The position numbers and the translations under genes were made by a program. The notes under the pieces are model-generated. The model was not told the DNA's origin. It was given only the letters and a program-made list of their open reading frames with translations, and ran no database searches. A DNA stretch of 64,000 nucleotides from assembly GCA_021229015.1 (NCBI GenBank), contig CM037788.1, forward strand, positions 55,503,145-55,567,144. Reading direction: 5' to 3'. The first letter of the stretch is position 1. Every line of letters begins with the position of its first letter. Source of the stretch: Solen grandis. Taxonomy: Eukaryota > Mollusca > Bivalvia > Adapedonta > Solenidae. Shown here one piece after another: positions 40,211-51,830 of the stretch.

Positions 40211-43200
40211 AGGGGCTTTTTCACCCTTGTGTGAAGAGTGCCCTAGATCAACCTGTCAAAAAATTAAAGCCGATTTATACTCAGATAAATTTAAAAGGTG
40301 CCTTGTATCTCTTTTTGTTTTAACATGTCCCAAAACTTTTTTTCAGTAAATGGGCTTGAAAGAAGAAACACCTTTAAAAGAAAAAGGGAGTCTTGGGCTT
40401 GAAGGAAAAAGGGTTTCGTTTAAAATCATTAAAACGACCATTTTTGGGCAACGGGACAGACAAAAAAAATGGTTTTCCTTTTGACCCCAAAAACACCCAA
40501 AGTGAGTTTTAATATATGGGAATGTGGAAAACCTTTTGGGAAAAATTTTTAACGAAAGTTTTCGGGAAAAAAAGGAGGGAGGTTCAAGAAAAAAATTGGA
40601 AAATTGAAGGGCTTTACGTAAATGCCAAGTTAAAATTTTTGAGGAGGGCAAAAAGGTTGTGAATTTTAAATTTTTGATTGAAAAATTCTTTAAAAAGATT
40701 CTTTTCAGTATTGATAGTCAGATTTAAGTAAAAAAAACTAATTGATTAAAATGAAAGATCCATGAGTGACCCAGAATGTCTTTTTGAAACCCAAACAATA
40801 AATTTGGGGTACCTTGTTTTAAAAAATTCTTTTTTAGGCTGATTTAATTGAGGTGAGCCCTTTAGGAAACCCTTTTTTCTTAATTTTGAGATGAGTCATG
40901 GCTCTTGAAAAAATAAATTAGTTTCGTCCCCCAAATTTCCAAAAGTGTTAAATCCAGAGGGGGATGTTCACTAAATAATAAAAAAGACACCCGGAAATTT
41001 TTGTTCACTTTTATTGAAAAAATTATGGCACTTGAGTACATTAAGTAATTTGGCCCTTTTTTGGTAATATTTTCACAAATTTATTTGAGTAGAAGTTTAC
41101 AAAAATGAATGGATTTATCCCGTATTCAAAAAAGTGGTACATGAGGTTTTTTTTATGTTTTTTTATTGGGATTGAAAGATGGGCCCTTTTCTATCATAGA
41201 GTTCTTTCCCAAAAAAATCAGGGATTCGTTTAAAAACTATTTTAGATCATTGAGGGGGCCCTCTACTTTAGGAGACTATACCGCCCCCCATTGAAGTCCC
41301 GTACCTCCCCTAGAGGGCCCAAAACAAGGGACCAGAAACCCATCTTAACCCGGGTCGGGGGGTTTGAGCCTCAAAATTTCCCAAGGGGGTGGGGTTGAAT
41401 TTATTTTTATTGGGCACTGAAGCTAGAGTTTTTTCTCCCCCACTGTTTTTAAAACAACTTGGGGCCAAAACCCCCCCATAATGTGGGGCCCCCGTTTCAT
41501 TTGATAATTGCTGCCTCATCATCAATCGGCCCTGTTTTTAAGAAGGACAACCTGCATCTGTTCCAAAAAGGGCCCCGGAACATGCGAAGATTCTGTCCCG
41601 TCAGGGGTATGTGGGGCTTTGTTTGACGCTTTAGTGTCGAAAAACGGTTTAAGGGACCCTCGTGGGGAAAAAATTAAAACCCTCTCCCCGGGGGGGGGGT
41701 AACAAAACCCTGGGGGTGGTAAAGGGAAATTTCTGCCCCCAAAAACAGGGGGTAAAAAAAATGTTAAATCTGCCAAGACACAGACCTGAGTGGATTGTAA
41801 CATTGGGATTTTTGGGAGAAATTAAACGGCACAACTTAACATCAGCAGGTTGATTGGCCCAGATGTTTTATAAAGGTAATCAAAAAGTGTAAAAAATTGT
41901 TAAAGTAAATTTTCGGGGGTTTAGTCAATATTGTCTATATTTCCCCTAAAGTCTGATCCAAAAAATTATTAGGTTTTAACTGATGTGAAAATTATTTTTC
42001 TTACTGTTAGGTGCATAACATTTAGCAGCCTCCCCATTTTCCCCGGGTCATTTCTGCTAAAACAAATTTGTGTGGGGACGGGGGCCAAGAAAAGCCAGTG
42101 GAGGGCTTTGTTTCGTTTTGCAAAAAACTGCCGTAGGTTATGCCCCGTGTGTTGTGATTACCAAAAATTTTCTGTTTAGATGTGAATTTTCAGTCAGCAA
42201 GTCCCTTTGGGTGTAGGCTTTAAAAGAGCAACAGTAAACCTATAGCTTGTTTGTGTTAAACAGGGATAAAATGAAAGCTTATTTATCCCTTAGGGTAAAG
42301 TTGGGGGAGGATACTGGACCCAGCTTTATTTTTGTTTGCCCGTCCGTGTCCCCCATCCATCCCCCAAACCCTGCCCATCTATATCTGTAAGTTTTGCACA
42401 CTTTAGACCTTTGGCCTTAAATTAAATTAACGGAAATGCTTCGATTTGTCCCAAGTGTCCACAACCAGCCAGGTACATTTTGTTTTGTTTTACCGCCACA
42501 AAACCAAAGGTTACAGTTAGACCCCAGACTCTTGTTTGTTGTCATTTAAAATACCAGTTTTTTGAGTTGCTTTTGTTTTATGAGCTGTCGAAGAGTTTTT
42601 GGATTCCCTGAGGTGTGGGTGGGCAGCATACATGATGTTTTTGGTTTAAAAAACTCAAACAAACATGAATGATTTTTTCCAATTGGTCAAATTTTTATGG
42701 GCAAATTTTTGGGTTTCCCTTTTGTAACCACCCCCATTGTCTTAGACAATCTGTGTTTGACCTTAAATTTGATGAAAAAAGGGTTTTAAGAAGGCCATTT
42801 TATCAAAAAGCGGTTTTAATTTTGGACGAAAAGTGTGGGGCTAAAATTTGTTTGAAATGCATTGTACATATTCTTTGATGAAGTGCTAAACAAAAAAAGA
42901 ATCTTTTACTTAAGATCATTCGTTCTTTGAAAAAAAAAACAAATTTGATATTCCCGATATCTTGTTTGTTATTTACGAATAAGGTGCTTTAATTATGATG
43001 AGTTTATTTATCCTTTTTTAATTTTTAAATTAATATTTGGTTCTAACCTATTTGGGATGGGGATTGTATCTCAAAGACACATTTTTTTTTTCCCACTTAA
43101 CTGGTACCCTTTTAAAAAACCCCCTTTTCAATTTTGAAGGGGGCCCAAAAATTTATTCACAAATTTAAAATTGTTTTTTTGATAGTCATGGTTTAAACCC

Positions 43201-44250
43201 TTTCTACTATGCTAAATTAATTTTAAAAGGGGTTTTTCTGTCTCAATATCTCCTTTATTAAAAAATTAAAAAGTCCCTACCATTTTTAGGAAAATTATAA
43301 AAGGGTTTTTGTAAAAGCTCACATTTTCGCTCACAAAATCGCAGAAAAAACAGTTTTTTTCTCACAATTTTGAAGAAAAAAAAAAACGCTAATTTTCCAA
43401 ATGAAGGGCCCGACCTTCCCCAATTTTAAAGGAAAAAAAAAAATGCTGGAGAAATTTTTTTCGTATGTACCCCTGGTGTTAGAAACCAATTTTGTCAAAT
43501 TTTTTTTATGGGTCATCCAAATGAATGAGAAATTTTTTTGGTAAAAACTACAAATATAAACCCCCACGTTTTCATGTCCCTCAATTTATTCCCACGGTGC
43601 TATGGTGGTGGGACCCCCACCGGCGATTTTTTTGCCTTTTTTTCTGCGTCAGAATAACATGAAAGGAACTCTCCCATCCTGATCCATCGAGGTTTCCCTT
43701 TCATGTAAATCGTCTTTCAGTTGAAGTTGAGCAAAATTTTGGTGTTATCGGTGTCGTAACTGTCGGGTCAATTTCCGGGGAGGGGGCTTCTTGTAAGCCT
43801 TGTCTTCGTTATTGAAATCCTTACCCATCCGAATTCAATTACGGGGCCCCCTTGGTCCCCCGGGCCTTTTAAAAGTTCAATGCCGGAAAAAAAAACTCTC
43901 GAACGGGGGGTTAAATTTTAGGTTTATAAACAATGTGAGCTGTTTTTACCGGGGGGTGAAATTTTACATTTAAACCCTTTTACTTTTTGGGGCTCAGATT
44001 TATTTTACTTTAAAAAAGTTTTGCTTTAAATTGTTCTTTAAGTCATTTTACGCAGTCATTTTTAACGATAAATTTTGGCAAAAAGGGTAAAAATTTAAGT
44101 TGCGTTTTTTTAACAAATTCTCTTTATAAAAATGGTTTGTTATGAATAAATTACTTGAAAATTTTTGTACCGGGGTCGCTTTGTAAAGGGAAAAGGGATG
44201 CGTTGGAAGTTCGACCACCGAAAATTCTTTTGCCAAAATTTTTAAAATTT
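40211..44250. other. No gene recognised
   Basis: About 4 kb, still homopolymer-inflated. A few frames (41662-41853, 41985-42179) have more varied residue composition than the surrounding sequence, but no domain or splice pattern could be recognised. A short stretch near 42300-42360 (CCCAGCTTTATTTTTG... CCGTCCGTGTCCCCC) may be another interspersed repeat. Confidence 0.4.
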
Positions 44251-44350
44251 NNNNNNNNNNNNNNNNNNNNNNNNNNNNNNNNNNNNNNNNNNNNNNNNNN
44301 NNNNNNNNNNNNNNNNNNNNNNNNNNNNNNNNNNNNNNNNNNNNNNNNNN
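44251..44350. other. Assembly gap of exactly 100 N
   Basis: Positions 44251-44350 are N. A round 100 is the usual placeholder for a scaffold join of unknown size. Sequence quality changes from poor to good across it. Confidence 0.99.
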
Positions 44351-45129
44351 AAATTTCAAGATCCAAGTTTAACATTGTATTGACAAATACAATTGACTTT
44401 GCAACATGCCAAGTATTTGGTATACACGCATCTAAAATAACTTACTACAATGCATTACATTACATGTATACCGATCTGTGAGATCGAGTCCCGTGCCTAA
44501 AATCTGCGCTCGTCTCCCGTCGCTCTCTTACGTGCCAATAGTGAACTGTAAACCCAATACCCAAAACATACACGCACGTTGTTAAGAAGAATGATAGAAC
44601 AAACTGATAGACAAATTCAATCCGCTCGGAAAATATAATTCATTGCACGCGTGACAAACAAACGGAAACTTTTTCAAGACTGAATTAAAAGAATAACGAA
44701 ATATTACAAACAGGGACTTATACCATACCTAAGATATGCGTTTACAAAGGAATCTGTCTATCACTGCCAAATGCCAAGATGTCTGAGAAGAGTTCGTCAC
44801 TCCCAGCTGACGACTGACCACCAACTGAACAAACTCTCGTCTCGCTATCGTGATATACTCACGAAGCGCGGGAAAGACAAAGAACAGGTTTCCCGTGCAC
44901 GAATTTTTTTTTACATTAGATTGACACACCCATATCCGCACAAAAGAAACAAAGTGTCAAGGTCGACGGAGATATTAAAGCGAGAGGTTCTGGAAGATGA
45001 TAAAAAATCGGTTCTGCTACATACAAGGTTCATAACTCTGGTATTTATATTTTCTAGTTATCCCCTTTTCTTGGAAGATAACTCCTACTTGTTACTAAGA
45101 CTTTATAACGGAAAAATGAAAGTGGCGAA
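44351..45129. other. No gene recognised
   Basis: Clean sequence. A 153-codon frame begins at 44771, but only its C-terminal part (about 45130 onward) resembles a known protein, the LINE ORF1. The upstream part was not recognised and may lie outside the LINE. Confidence 0.4.
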
Positions 45130-45149
45130 AGAAACGGTGGAACAGATAA

Positions 45150-45360
45150 AATTCGAAGGATCAAGGAAGATGCAAGAAAAAAGGACTAAGTTTCACGAAT
45201 ACAAGGAAAAAGAACTTGTTCGAAAGCAGTAATTGGGCAGCTACCGAAAGAAATAGCGGATAAGAGGAGAAGGTTTGTGTCAAAGATGAAAGTAGCAAGG
45301 AAAGACCGCGTGGATAGCGTACGATACGCTTTACATTAATGGCAAACCAGTGCGTGACTA
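45150..45360 (+). pseudogene. LINE ORF1 C-terminal fragment (L1 ORF1p-like)
   Basis: Two pieces in different frames: KFHEYKEKELVRK near 45187-45230, then QLPKEIADKRRRFVSKMK from about 45237, and the closing AYDTLYINGKPVRD with a TAG at 45358-45360. The block PKEI.DRR...MK.ARK...YD.LYI.GK is typical of the C-terminal domain of L1 ORF1 RNA-binding proteins, which coat the LINE transcript. A frameshift separates the pieces at about 45231 and another lies near 45310. It directly precedes ORF2, as in L1-type elements. The N-terminal coiled coil and RRM were not identified. Family from motif recognition, not from a search. Confidence 0.65.
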
Positions 45361-45944
45361 GGGGTTCGATGGAAGTGATGTTAAAGTCCTATCATGGAAT
45401 GTAAATGGGTTGACTCAGGCCAAGAGAAGTTGTACTGACTTTGAGAACATTGTTATAAATAATGATATTTTTTTCTCTACGAAACATGGGCAAATTCATC
45501 AACAAATATTGAGATATCAGACTATATTTCTTATGACTTTCATAGAAAATTCCAAAACAGACACACAAAACGTTGAAGTGGTTGTATAGCACTTTACTAT
45601 AGAATCTTTAAAAGTAGGTATTGAAGTTATAAAAAAAAAAAAAACATGAAAATACTGTTATATGGATTAGGCTTGGCCGTAACTCTTTTAATGTAGACCG
45701 TGGTATATACATTAGTAGTTTTTATTTATGGAGTGAAGATTCGCCAGCATATGATAATGTAAATACATGTATTGATTTTTTTTATTTATAAGAAAATGAT
45801 ATTGACCATTTTAATAGTTTGGGAGCCGTTTATTTAATAGGTGATTTTAATAGTAGAGTTGCTTTAAAAAACGATTACATAATTCATGATCAGCTGAACG
45901 AGCAAAGTGACGATCCTGATTATGTTCCCGACCAGTACTTGAGG

Positions 45945-46212
45945 TGGGCCTCACTTGACTATTTTGGTTTACCGTCGCTTCGACAGTATTTCAGTCATAT
46001 AGCGACGTCCAACTAATTACTGGTGGAGGAAAACCCCAAATGCACGGTAGCATCCGGGTAGAGTCACCGACCTACCGCAAGCAAGCTGGAAGACTTCCTT
46101 ACATGAAAATCAAAATGACCCTGTCGGGATTCGAACCCACGCGGTGAGGGGCTGAGGACTGAGTGAGTGTTAAAGTCCCTCTCGGCCACGGAAGCTCCTG
46201 GGCCTCACTTGA
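45945..46212. other. Target-site duplication around SINE 1 (14 bp)
   Basis: TGGGCCTCACTTGA occurs at 45945-45958 and again at 46199-46212, exactly flanking SINE 1. Removing the SINE and one copy rejoins the LINE reading frame (RWASLDIRF). Confidence 0.9.
45959..46198 (-). repeat. tRNA-derived SINE 1, inserted in the LINE endonuclease
   Basis: Minus-strand SINE of 240 bp. The B box is TGGGTTCGAATCCC read on the minus strand (46126-46139). The core includes the inverse of GGAAGTCTTCCAGCTTGC and the tail reads out at the left as AAACCAAAATAG. It is bounded by TGGGCCTCACTTGA at 45945-45958 and 46199-46212, a perfect 14-bp target duplication that is LINE coding sequence (WASLD). Same family as SINEs 2 and 3; a RUDI-like molluscan V-SINE is possible but unchecked. 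Confidence 0.9.
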
Positions 46213-46747
46213 TATCAGGTTTAATAATTACGGTAGAAAACTATTGGACTTGTGTAAATTAACATGTGTACGAATCGGTAACGGAAGACTTGGTGACGAT
46301 TGTAATTTTGGTCCTTTTACTTTTATTTCGAATCAGGGCGCATCAGTTGTAGACAACTTATCCACGAAATAGTGCGATTTTACATTTATTTCAGCTTTTG
46401 CTGTAGACCCGTTAAACGTACAGTGGTTTGCTCTGACATGTAATATGAAAACATCCGCGGATACATTCAAATGGAACAGTGATTACAAATGCGATTTTCG
46501 CTCAGGCCTTATCAGTAAAATGTCTGCTTTAACTCTTTTAGCAATGGATAATAACACTGTGATTAAAGATGGTGATTCCATAAACCCATTAATTAATGAT
46601 TTTACAAATATTATCCGTGATGTTGCCGATCCATTGTTTAAAATTAGAATTAGACCCGATAACTGTAACGTGGGTTTTAGTGACACGCCATTTGCACAGC
46701 AATCAGAATGGTATGATGCGGAATGTATCCGTGCAAAACAGTTATAC

Positions 46748-47030
46748 CATAATTCTCCAAGGGGCTGCCGTGGTCGTGCGGTTACAGTCGTGGACTACAA
46801 ATCTCTCAGCCCATCACCGCTGTGGGTTCGAATCCCGGTAGAGACTTCGGATTTTTCATGTGAGGAAGCCTTCCAGCTGGCATGCGGTAGGTCAGTGGTT
46901 TTACCCGGGTACCTCTGTGTACTCGGGGTCTTACTCCACCTGTAAATAGCTGGACGTCGCTATGTGATTGAAATACTATCGCAGCGACGGTAGACCCCAA
47001 TACAACTACAACTACAACATAATTCTCCAA
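46748..47030. other. Target-site duplication around SINE 2 (13 bp)
   Basis: CATAATTCTCCAA at 46748-46760 and 47018-47030. The LINE frame (QLYHNSP) continues into NVLINVKQIIVEC after the second copy. Confidence 0.9.
46761..47017 (+). repeat. tRNA-derived SINE 2, inserted in the LINE, opposite orientation
   Basis: Plus-strand SINE of 257 bp. The head is GGGGCTGCCGTGGTCGTGCGG with the B box GGGTTCGAATCCC at 46824-46836. The core has ATGTGAGGAAGCCTTCCAGC, GGTCAGTGGTTTTACCCGGG, ACTCGGGGTCTTACTCCACC and GACGTCGCTATGTGATTG. The tail is a short tandem of CTACAA. It is flanked by CATAATTCTCCAA at 46748-46760 and 47018-47030 (13 bp). The head can drive RNA polymerase III in such elements; this is a retroposed copy, not a tRNA gene. 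Confidence 0.92.
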
Positions 47031-49190
47031 ATGTTTTAATAAATGTAAAACAGATAATAGTAGAATGTATATGTTGAAAGAAAAGAAAAAAATATAAGAA
47101 TTTATTACGATAGAAAAAAAAGATCATTCGAAGGATGTAGGATAAAAGAACCAGAGAAATTTCGCCATTCAAAGCCTAAAGAATTCTGGATTTTTTTTTA
47201 GTAAAAACAGGACGAATAGGAAAAACGACATTAATTTTGAAGATTTTTTAAAAACAAATATTTCTCAAACTTAGGAAAAGTTATTTTATACAACAATAAA
47301 TGATGAGGAATGTTTTTCAAGAATTATGATTTTTTTTTCTTCTGAAAATACGACGAATTAGACTCACCAATTACCATTGAAGAAATTTTATCTGCAGTAA
47401 AGAAATTAAAACGTAACAAAGCATGTAGCCCTGATATTTGTTGAACGAATACTTTATAAAAAGTATCGACATTTTAGCACCTTATGTATGTGAAATTTCA
47501 ACGCTGTTTTCATGGCTGGTGTATTCTCCCTGGACAGATGGTATCAGTATTCCACTTCATAAAAAAAGGGACAAAAATGATGTTAAGGATTATCGTGGAT
47601 TAACTTAACTAAGTTGCTTATCTAAAATACTTACATCAGTATTAAATCAACGTATTGTTACCTATTGTGATAAAAATAATTCTATTTCAGACGCTCAGTT
47701 TGGATTTAAAAAGGTTGCTCGACAGTTGATGTCATGTTTTCATTATTGTCTGTTTTTCAACATCATTTAAATAACAACAAACGCCTGTATGTAGCTTTTA
47801 TAGATTTGAAAAAGTGTTTTGATAGCATAAACAGAAATACATTGTGGCTAAAATTGTACAGACATGGCATACAAGGAAAACTATTACGCATCATTAAGAG
47901 TATGTATAATAGCATTAAATCATGTGTTAAGCACTGTGTTCCTTTTTCCGATTTTATTGATTGTTCAATAGAATTACGCCAAGGAGAGGTATTATCGCCA
48001 GTTTTAGCGTCACTATTCTTAGACGTATTGGAATTGTACCTACAAAATAAGTTTGATTCTGGATTGCGGATTAATGATATTGTTTTGATTTTACTCATAT
48101 TTGCTGACGACATGGTACTGACAGGAAAATCTCAATCTTTTACATTCTTATTGTTCACACTGGGGTTTAGAGGTAAATACATCGAAGATAAAAAATATGG
48201 TGTTTCAGAAAAGGGGAAATTTGTTGCAAAACGAAAAGTGGGAACATAACGGTAATGCTATTGAAACGGTGGATAATTTTAATTACATAGGTACTGTTTT
48301 CTATTACACCGGAACCGTTGCACAAAATAATGAATACTTGGTTGGAAAGACTTTAAAAGCTCTCAATGTATTCTTGAGTAAATGTAAAAAAAATCCTTTG
48401 AAACCAAAAGTTCAGTGTCACTTAATTGATTCTTTTGTTGGTTCAATACTGAGCTTTGCATCGGAAATTTGGGGGTATACAAATGCTAAGGACACTGAAA
48501 GAATCCATTTTAAGTTTTGTAAACGTATATTAAATGTTCGGGCTAAATCATCATCAGCTAGGGTATAAGGAGAACTTGCACGTTTTTCATTATATGTAAT
48601 CCGTTACGGTAGAATCATACAATATTGGTGTAAGCTAATTCATTCTGATAACATAATAATAAGGAAATTATATGAAATGGGTCTAGAAAATTCAATGAAG
48701 GGTTGTAAAAATTGGGTTTCAGATATTAAAAAGATGTTAAATGATTATGGATTTTCAGATGTATTTGAGAATCCTGTTAATTATGATATTAAACACTTTC
48801 CCATTGTATTCAAACAAAGTGCAATAGATTGTTTTATCCAAGATTGGCACGGAATAGTTTCTCGTAACCCAGTTCTCTCAGAAAATAAGAATTTCAAGAT
48901 TCTTTTGAGTACGAGCCATATTTAGATTTACTTCCTTATGATCTTTGATTCTTTGTTACTAGATTTAGAATCCATACAGGTAGATATAGTAATCAAAATA
49001 TTTCAAGAAATGAAAGATATTTATGTCGTCAAACTGGAGACATCTATCGTTTTATGTGTATTTGCCCAGCATTTGAAATAGTAAGGAAATTATATATAGA
49101 TAAAGCTTACTATGTTTGACCGTCAGTGTCTAAAATTAATCCTCTTTTAAATACAGATGAAAAGAAATAAACTTAAGGTAGCTAAGTTTA
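47031..49190 (+). pseudogene. LINE ORF2 reverse transcriptase and C-terminal region
   Basis: From about 47345: SPITIEEILSAVKKLKRNKA (RT block 0/1), then DVKDYRGLT and LSCLSKIL near 47580-47630, GFKK at 47700, LYVAFIDLKKCFDSINR (about 47785-47835; motif A with the Asp of FIDLKK), RQGEVLSPVLASLF (about 47970-48020) and FADDMVLTGKS (48100-48132; motif C with the ADD catalytic pair). It continues in a second frame (48197-48568: GNAIETVDNFNYIGTVF...SEIWGYTNAKDTERIHFKFCKR) and a third (48568-48923), ending with a Cys-containing DIYRFMCICPAFE near 49040-49080. At least four frameshifts or stops. The clade (L1-like ORF1 with a Nimb/jockey-like RT) needs a tree. Confidence 0.85.
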
Positions 49191-49329
49191 TTAAGCAAGC
49201 TTTAATATAAGAAGTACATATTTAATGTTCAAGTTTTTTTAATTTAATTTTTTATTTTTACGATTGATTTAATTTAGATGTGGCAGAGATTTGAGTTAGT
49301 AGCGTAAAATGTGTTTAGGTAAATGGACA

Positions 49330-49527
49330 ACTTTTTCAATATATCTTGCACAGATGTTCCTCGGCTCACTCTCTACAAAGATCGGTCAAATTATTAGGAT
49401 CCATTAAAAAAACATTGCCGCCTGGGGCTGTGCCCATTTTCCTTGATATCCTAATATTTTTGCCGTTATTTTTATTTTTTCCTTCCATTAACACCCGGTT
49501 CTAAGGTGAGCCTCCATGACCCTCTTG
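49330..49527 (+). repeat. HINE-like interspersed repeat, 3' fragment
   Basis: Core words GCACAGATGTTCCTCGG, 'CATTAAAAAAACATTGCCGC' and GGGGCTGTGCCCATTTTCC match the copies at 8342 and 9240. The end is TCTAAGGTGAGCCTCCATGACC and CTCTTG before a T run. It lies just after the LINE's 3' end. Confidence 0.65.
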
Positions 49528-50940
49528 TTTTTTTAGATAAATCTGGCATCGCTGACAGACTGGATCTCTATTAGGGGAAAAGATGCTTCGAGTTGCTCTT
49601 CTTCAGTCGTTTGGTGAAAAGCCGAAGAAGACACAAATGTAGGCAGAACCACCACCGATCTACTGCAATACATCTGGAAAGCTTGATCGCGTTAAACATC
49701 TTATTGACTTTGACTGAAACCTTTTGGTGTTAAAGAGAATGAACGATATCAAGACTTCGAATTAAAAAAAAATCGAATACGATAACCTCTTTCCGGAGTT
49801 TATTTGCTCCAAATACATGTATATGATTCATTAGCTGAATAATGACGCTTTCAATTTGAAATTTCTACAACTTAAAAAATGCAGCTAAGTGCACGCATGA
49901 AATGTTTAGGATAATTACGTTGTTTTAATATGTTTAGCTGACACCAGAAAACGAAATTAGTCGATGAGAGTAAATTTAATTGTATGCTAAAAAATTAATT
50001 AAAAGGGATTGTTTCAATTGTATTTAGCATTCGTTGGTTAACATAAGGAAATAACATATGTAGAGCTTTGGTTATGAATTGGGACCCCTTCGTATATATC
50101 TCGGTCTACAGCTTTATATTTGTTCTAGTCGCCGTCGGCGACCACTTGTACTAAGCTGTCAGTCTGTGTTAACGACTACCTGTTCCTGTCCATTTAGAGA
50201 GTGAATATAATATTCACATACGTTCTGCTCAATGTCACCGCCTTCTTTTTGGCGATCATATAGGACAATGTCGAAAGAAACCCGGCGGGTTTACGTTTCT
50301 TAATACTACCTCTGATATTCGTCATGAAGATTGTCTTGGAGCCTAGTTGTTTATTGATCTTCGAACATAGGTTTTTAAGACGTATGTATTTAGAAGTTGT
50401 GTTTGTAGCAGTTTAAAAATACATCAATATTTTATTTTCTCTTCGTGCAATACAAATTTGATTAAACTTTTTGATTAAAAACATTTTACCAGAACCAATA
50501 TTCAGATCGCATAATAGAAAAAAAACAACAAAAAAACATTGAATACTGCAATCTTTTCGAATTGTTACGTCTATAAGTATTAACGTTAAATTATACATAC
50601 ACTTTTAGAGAACAAGGAAATTTTGCATACTTTACATATAAATTGTGCTATATTAATTCAGATTGAAAGACAAAGCATCGGTTCTAAATTGAATACGGGT
50701 TCTATTAAATTGTCCGCAACGTCAACCACTATCTACATAACATCTACATTACAGACGATATTGAATTAAGAGTTGAAATATTCATCTACAAAACTACCCT
50801 TATATCGTGCAACAAACATAACTCTCTTTTCGAGAAAATACTTATCATCTACCAGCTAAACAACAGTCAAAACTTTGGTGGATGACTTTTGTCATTTTAT
50901 TTAGAATTTCGGCTTTGAATGGATAACCCCAACTTTACTC
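49528..50940. other. No gene recognised
   Basis: Clean intergenic sequence of about 1.4 kb. A short perfect palindrome, GTCGCCGTCGGCGAC, lies near 50130-50144. No coding or RNA signature was recognised. Confidence 0.5.
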
Positions 50941-50974
50941 TACTTGATATTTAACGTTTCCGGTTCGGTATTAC

Positions 50975-51830
50975 GATTTACCTTAATCCTAACACCTTTA
51001 CCTACCTTAACCCCTACCTTACCAACCTTAACCCCTACCTTAATCCTTTTAATTCCTACCATAACCCTCTTAACCCTAACCACTTTTACCCACCTTAAAC
51101 CCTACCTTGAACCTCTTAACCCCAACATTTACCCACCTTAACCCCTACCTTGACCCTCTTAACCCAAACCTTTACCCACCTTAAACCCTACCTTGACCCT
51201 CTTAACCCAAACCTTTACCCACCTTAACCCCTACCTTGACCCTCTTTACCCAAACCTTTACCCACCTAAATCCTACCTTGAACCTCTTAACCCCAACATT
51301 TACCCACCTTAACCCCTACCTTGACCCTCTTAACCCAAACCTTTACCCACCTTAAACCCTACCTTGACCCTCTTTACCCAAACCTTTACCCACCTAAATC
51401 CTACCTTGACCCTCTTAACCCCAACCTTTACCCACCTTAACCCCTACCTTGACCCTCTTAACCCCAACCTTTACCCACCTTAAACCCTACCTTGACCCTC
51501 TTAACCCCAACCGTTACCCACCTTAACCCCTACCTTGACCCTCTTAACCCCAACCTTTATCCACCTAAATCCTACCTTGAACCTCTTAACCCCAACCTTT
51601 ACCCACCTTAACCCCTACCTTGACCCTCTTAACCCCAACCTTTACCCACCTTAAACCCTACCTTGACCCTCTTTACCCAAACCTTTACCCACCTAAATCC
51701 TACCTTGACCCTCTTAACCCCAACCTTTACCCACCTTAAACCCTACCTTGACCCTCTTTACCCAAACCTTTACCCACCTAAATCCTACCTTTACCCACCT
51801 TAACCCCAAACTTAACCCACCTGATGTTCA
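50975..51830. repeat. 43-bp minisatellite rich in TTAACCC-like words
   Basis: About 18 tandem units. Successive CCTTGACCCTC words start near 51148, 51191, 51234, 51276 and 51319, a period of 42-43 bp. A unit reads CCTTGACCCTCTTAACCC, then AACCTTTACCCACC, then TTAAACCCTA. The plus strand is nearly free of G. Units alternate between variants (AACCCCAACC / AACCCAAACC, TTAACCCC / TTAAACCC / TAAATCC). The words resemble degenerate CCCTAA telomere repeats but the array is not a telomere. Confidence 0.9.

Larger units (their letters stand above)
45380..46760 (+). pseudogene. LINE ORF2 apurinic-like endonuclease region
   Basis: VKVLSWNVNGLTQAKRSC (from 45385) is the first APE motif (SWNVNGL, Asn ligand), a frame-shifted L.ETWANSS follows near 45475 (catalytic Glu in ETW), and LIGDFNSR (about 45832-45855) is the conserved GDFN motif. 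The enzyme would nick target DNA for target-primed reverse transcription. Stops and shifts occur near 45585-45640 and 45790. The SINE at 45959-46198 splits the frame after YLRWASLD; it continues as WASLDIRFNNYGRKLLDLCK from 46199. The tail (FSDTPFAQQSEWYDAEC... AKQLYHN) runs to the second SINE. Confidence 0.8.
45130..49215 (+). mobile_element. Decayed L1-type LINE (ORF1 tail + ORF2), interrupted by two SINEs
   Basis: In order on the plus strand: the C-terminus of an L1-type ORF1 (to 45360), an APE endonuclease (from 45385), two SINE insertions (45959-46198 and 46761-47017), a reverse transcriptase (about 47345-48240) and the C-terminal region (to about 49150), then an AT-rich 3' flank. The reading frame changes repeatedly and several stops interrupt it, so it cannot be active. 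The 5' end is not recognisable and may be truncated. No flanking duplication was identified for the LINE itself. Confidence 0.85.

Noticed and set aside
44048..44481. Frames of 74-108 codons crossing the 100-N gap
   Set aside because: They are open only because N cannot give a stop; no domain on either side.
46823..46836. tRNA gene suggested by GGTTCGAATCC
   Set aside because: The B box belongs to a 257-bp SINE with core, tail and target duplication; no complete cloverleaf. Same for 46126-46139 and 53950-53963.
46445..46945. Single 166-codon protein
   Set aside because: The first two thirds are the LINE endonuclease tail; the rest is translation of SINE 2.
50975..51830. Telomere or interstitial (TTAGGG)n tract
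   Set aside because: Words are degenerate and organised in a 43-bp higher unit, not in perfect hexamers; it lies inside a scaffold.
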